Shown: positions 14,272 to 14,958 of the stretch, piece after piece
Numbering within the stretch: position 1 is the first letter of the stretch
How the letters are laid out: each line of letters begins with the position of its first letter
Assembly (NCBI GenBank): GCA_947464515.1
Contig: CANHXF010000015.1
Coordinates: 1-14,958, forward strand
Source of the DNA: Flavobacteriales bacterium
GTDB taxonomy: Bacteria; Bacteroidota; Bacteroidia; NS11-12g; UBA955
DNA: 14,958 nt
Reading direction: 5' to 3'
The notes under the pieces: model-generated
Databases searched by the model: none
Seen by the model: only the letters and a program-made list of their open reading frames with translations
Told to the model about the DNA's origin: nothing
Program-made: the position numbers and the translations under genes

Positions 14272-14958
14272 ATGGGGGTGCCTCAAACATATCTTATTGG
14301 CGGGGGGCACATCAAATTGGAGCGCATTATCAAGCAGTTTGTAGCATGGATGATTGTTCTGTTGGGAGGTCTTTTAGATTCCCAGTTACAGGGTCAGGTT
14401 TTGCGAGGAAATACGAATTCCCAGATACAAAACACCCAACGATTGGATTCAAACGATGCATCGCCGCGGAGTTTTATCTTACCAAGCAATCCGAAGACCC
14501 TTAAATTCTTAGATACTTCGTCGAATTTGATTCAGTCGTTTCAGGTCAGCACCATTGCGAATATTTTAGCGACCTATGAAGCGCGAACCACGAGCGGCCA
14601 GACCATCATGCATATTGGCGATGAGCAAGTTTCTAGCTTAGCCACTGGGTTTCATAAGGGCTTGATGGGCAACTCCGCAACGCCGGGTCTATTTTTCCCC
14701 AGTACGTTGGCCAATCTTTCGATTCCTACAGACATTTACAGCAGTCATAGTGGGTTATGGACTTACGCTACACCTAGCGAAACCAATCGTTTGTTCCCGG
14801 CCGGTATTACGGGGTATGTCGCACAGACATCCGAAGCCGGCAGCACTATCACATTACAAATTCCACCGCATTATCAGCGCGTTTCGGATCGATTCACCTT
14901 GTATTGCGAGCGAAGCGAGATGAGTTTCGACATTATCGTTCAAACTTGCTCGGGCAGA
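14272..14958 (+). CDS. Exported SGNH/GDSL-like protein, catalytic Ser replaced; 3' end cut by window
   Basis: The frame is open from the ATG at 14272 to the window end, giving 229 residues. A hydrophobic segment at 22-37 ending near residue 42 (LQGQ) looks like a signal peptide; the N-terminus is long, so an internal start (TTG at codon 16 or ATG at codon 27) is possible. From about 108 it resembles the N-terminal part of the Bacteroidota SGNH/GDSL esterase-like proteins, from the order of motifs: MHIGDEQV at 113-120, a PGLFFP-like segment at 138-143, SGLW at 160-163, PAGITGYVAQTS at 176-187, then strand-like sequence. These would correspond to HIGDSHVQ, GRGLIFP, W, and GxxGxxxxT in typical members. 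The block I serine is Glu118 here. The assignment is by pattern memory only. It follows gatB by 10 bases. Confidence 0.6.
   Translation, partial: MGVPQTYLIGGGHIKLERIIKQFVAWMIVLLGGLLDSQLQGQVLRGNTNSQIQNTQRLDSNDASPRSFILPSNPKTLKFLDTSSNLIQSFQVSTIANILATYEARTTSGQTIMHIGDEQVSSLATGFHKGLMGNSATPGLFFPSTLANLSIPTDIYSSHSGLWTYATPSETNRLFPAGITGYVAQTSEAGSTITLQIPPHYQRVSDRFTLYCERSEMSFDIIVQTCSGR

Overview
The window looks like chromosomal DNA of a gliding or otherwise type IX-secreting member of the Bacteroidota. Three kinds of evidence point there. It carries PorV, PorU, a PorP/SprF-family protein and a GldJ/GldK-family lipoprotein. Its promoters match the Bacteroidota sigma consensus (TTG, about 20 bases, TAnnTTTG). 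Start codons have A/T-rich leaders with almost no Shine-Dalgarno sequence. A finer placement is not possible from the sequence alone.

Left part, minus strand (59-9095). In transcription order the genes are porU, porV, a propionyl/acyl-CoA carboxylase beta subunit (pccB-like), an unrecognised outer-membrane beta-barrel protein, accB and accC. Gaps are 96, 39, 5, 135 and 11 bases. The last four genes, or at least three of them, supply every part of a biotin-dependent acyl-CoA carboxylase: carboxyltransferase, biotin carrier and biotin carboxylase. The 135-base gap before accB holds a helically phased run of A-tracts. A hairpin at the very left edge probably ends the transcript.

Centre, plus strand (9208-11964). 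A divergent promoter region separates porU from a PorP/SprF gene, which is followed by a GldJ-like SUMF1-fold lipoprotein and a strong 14-bp-stem terminator. PorU (the sortase-like peptidase), PorV (its outer-membrane shuttle partner), PorP and GldJ all act in type IX secretion and gliding, so this is a T9SS locus. The porLMN/gldLMN motor and ring genes are not in the window.

Right part (11976-14958). A four-copy 27-bp tandem repeat is followed by a minus-strand pair of stable RNA genes, tRNA-Gly(GCC) and the RNase P RNA rnpB, each with a recognisable promoter and a U-tract terminator. Divergent from rnpB lies gatB (amidotransferase subunit B). Ten bases after it comes a gene cut off by the window end. 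That gene encodes an exported protein resembling the Bacteroidota SGNH/GDSL esterase-like family, but its expected catalytic serine is replaced by glutamate.

Most of the window is well-known biology. The leads worth following are the degenerate SGNH-like protein, the beta-barrel gene inside the carboxylase cluster, the phased A-tracts before accB, a recurring near-leaderless promoter layout, and the 27-bp repeats. I found no convincing complete new system.
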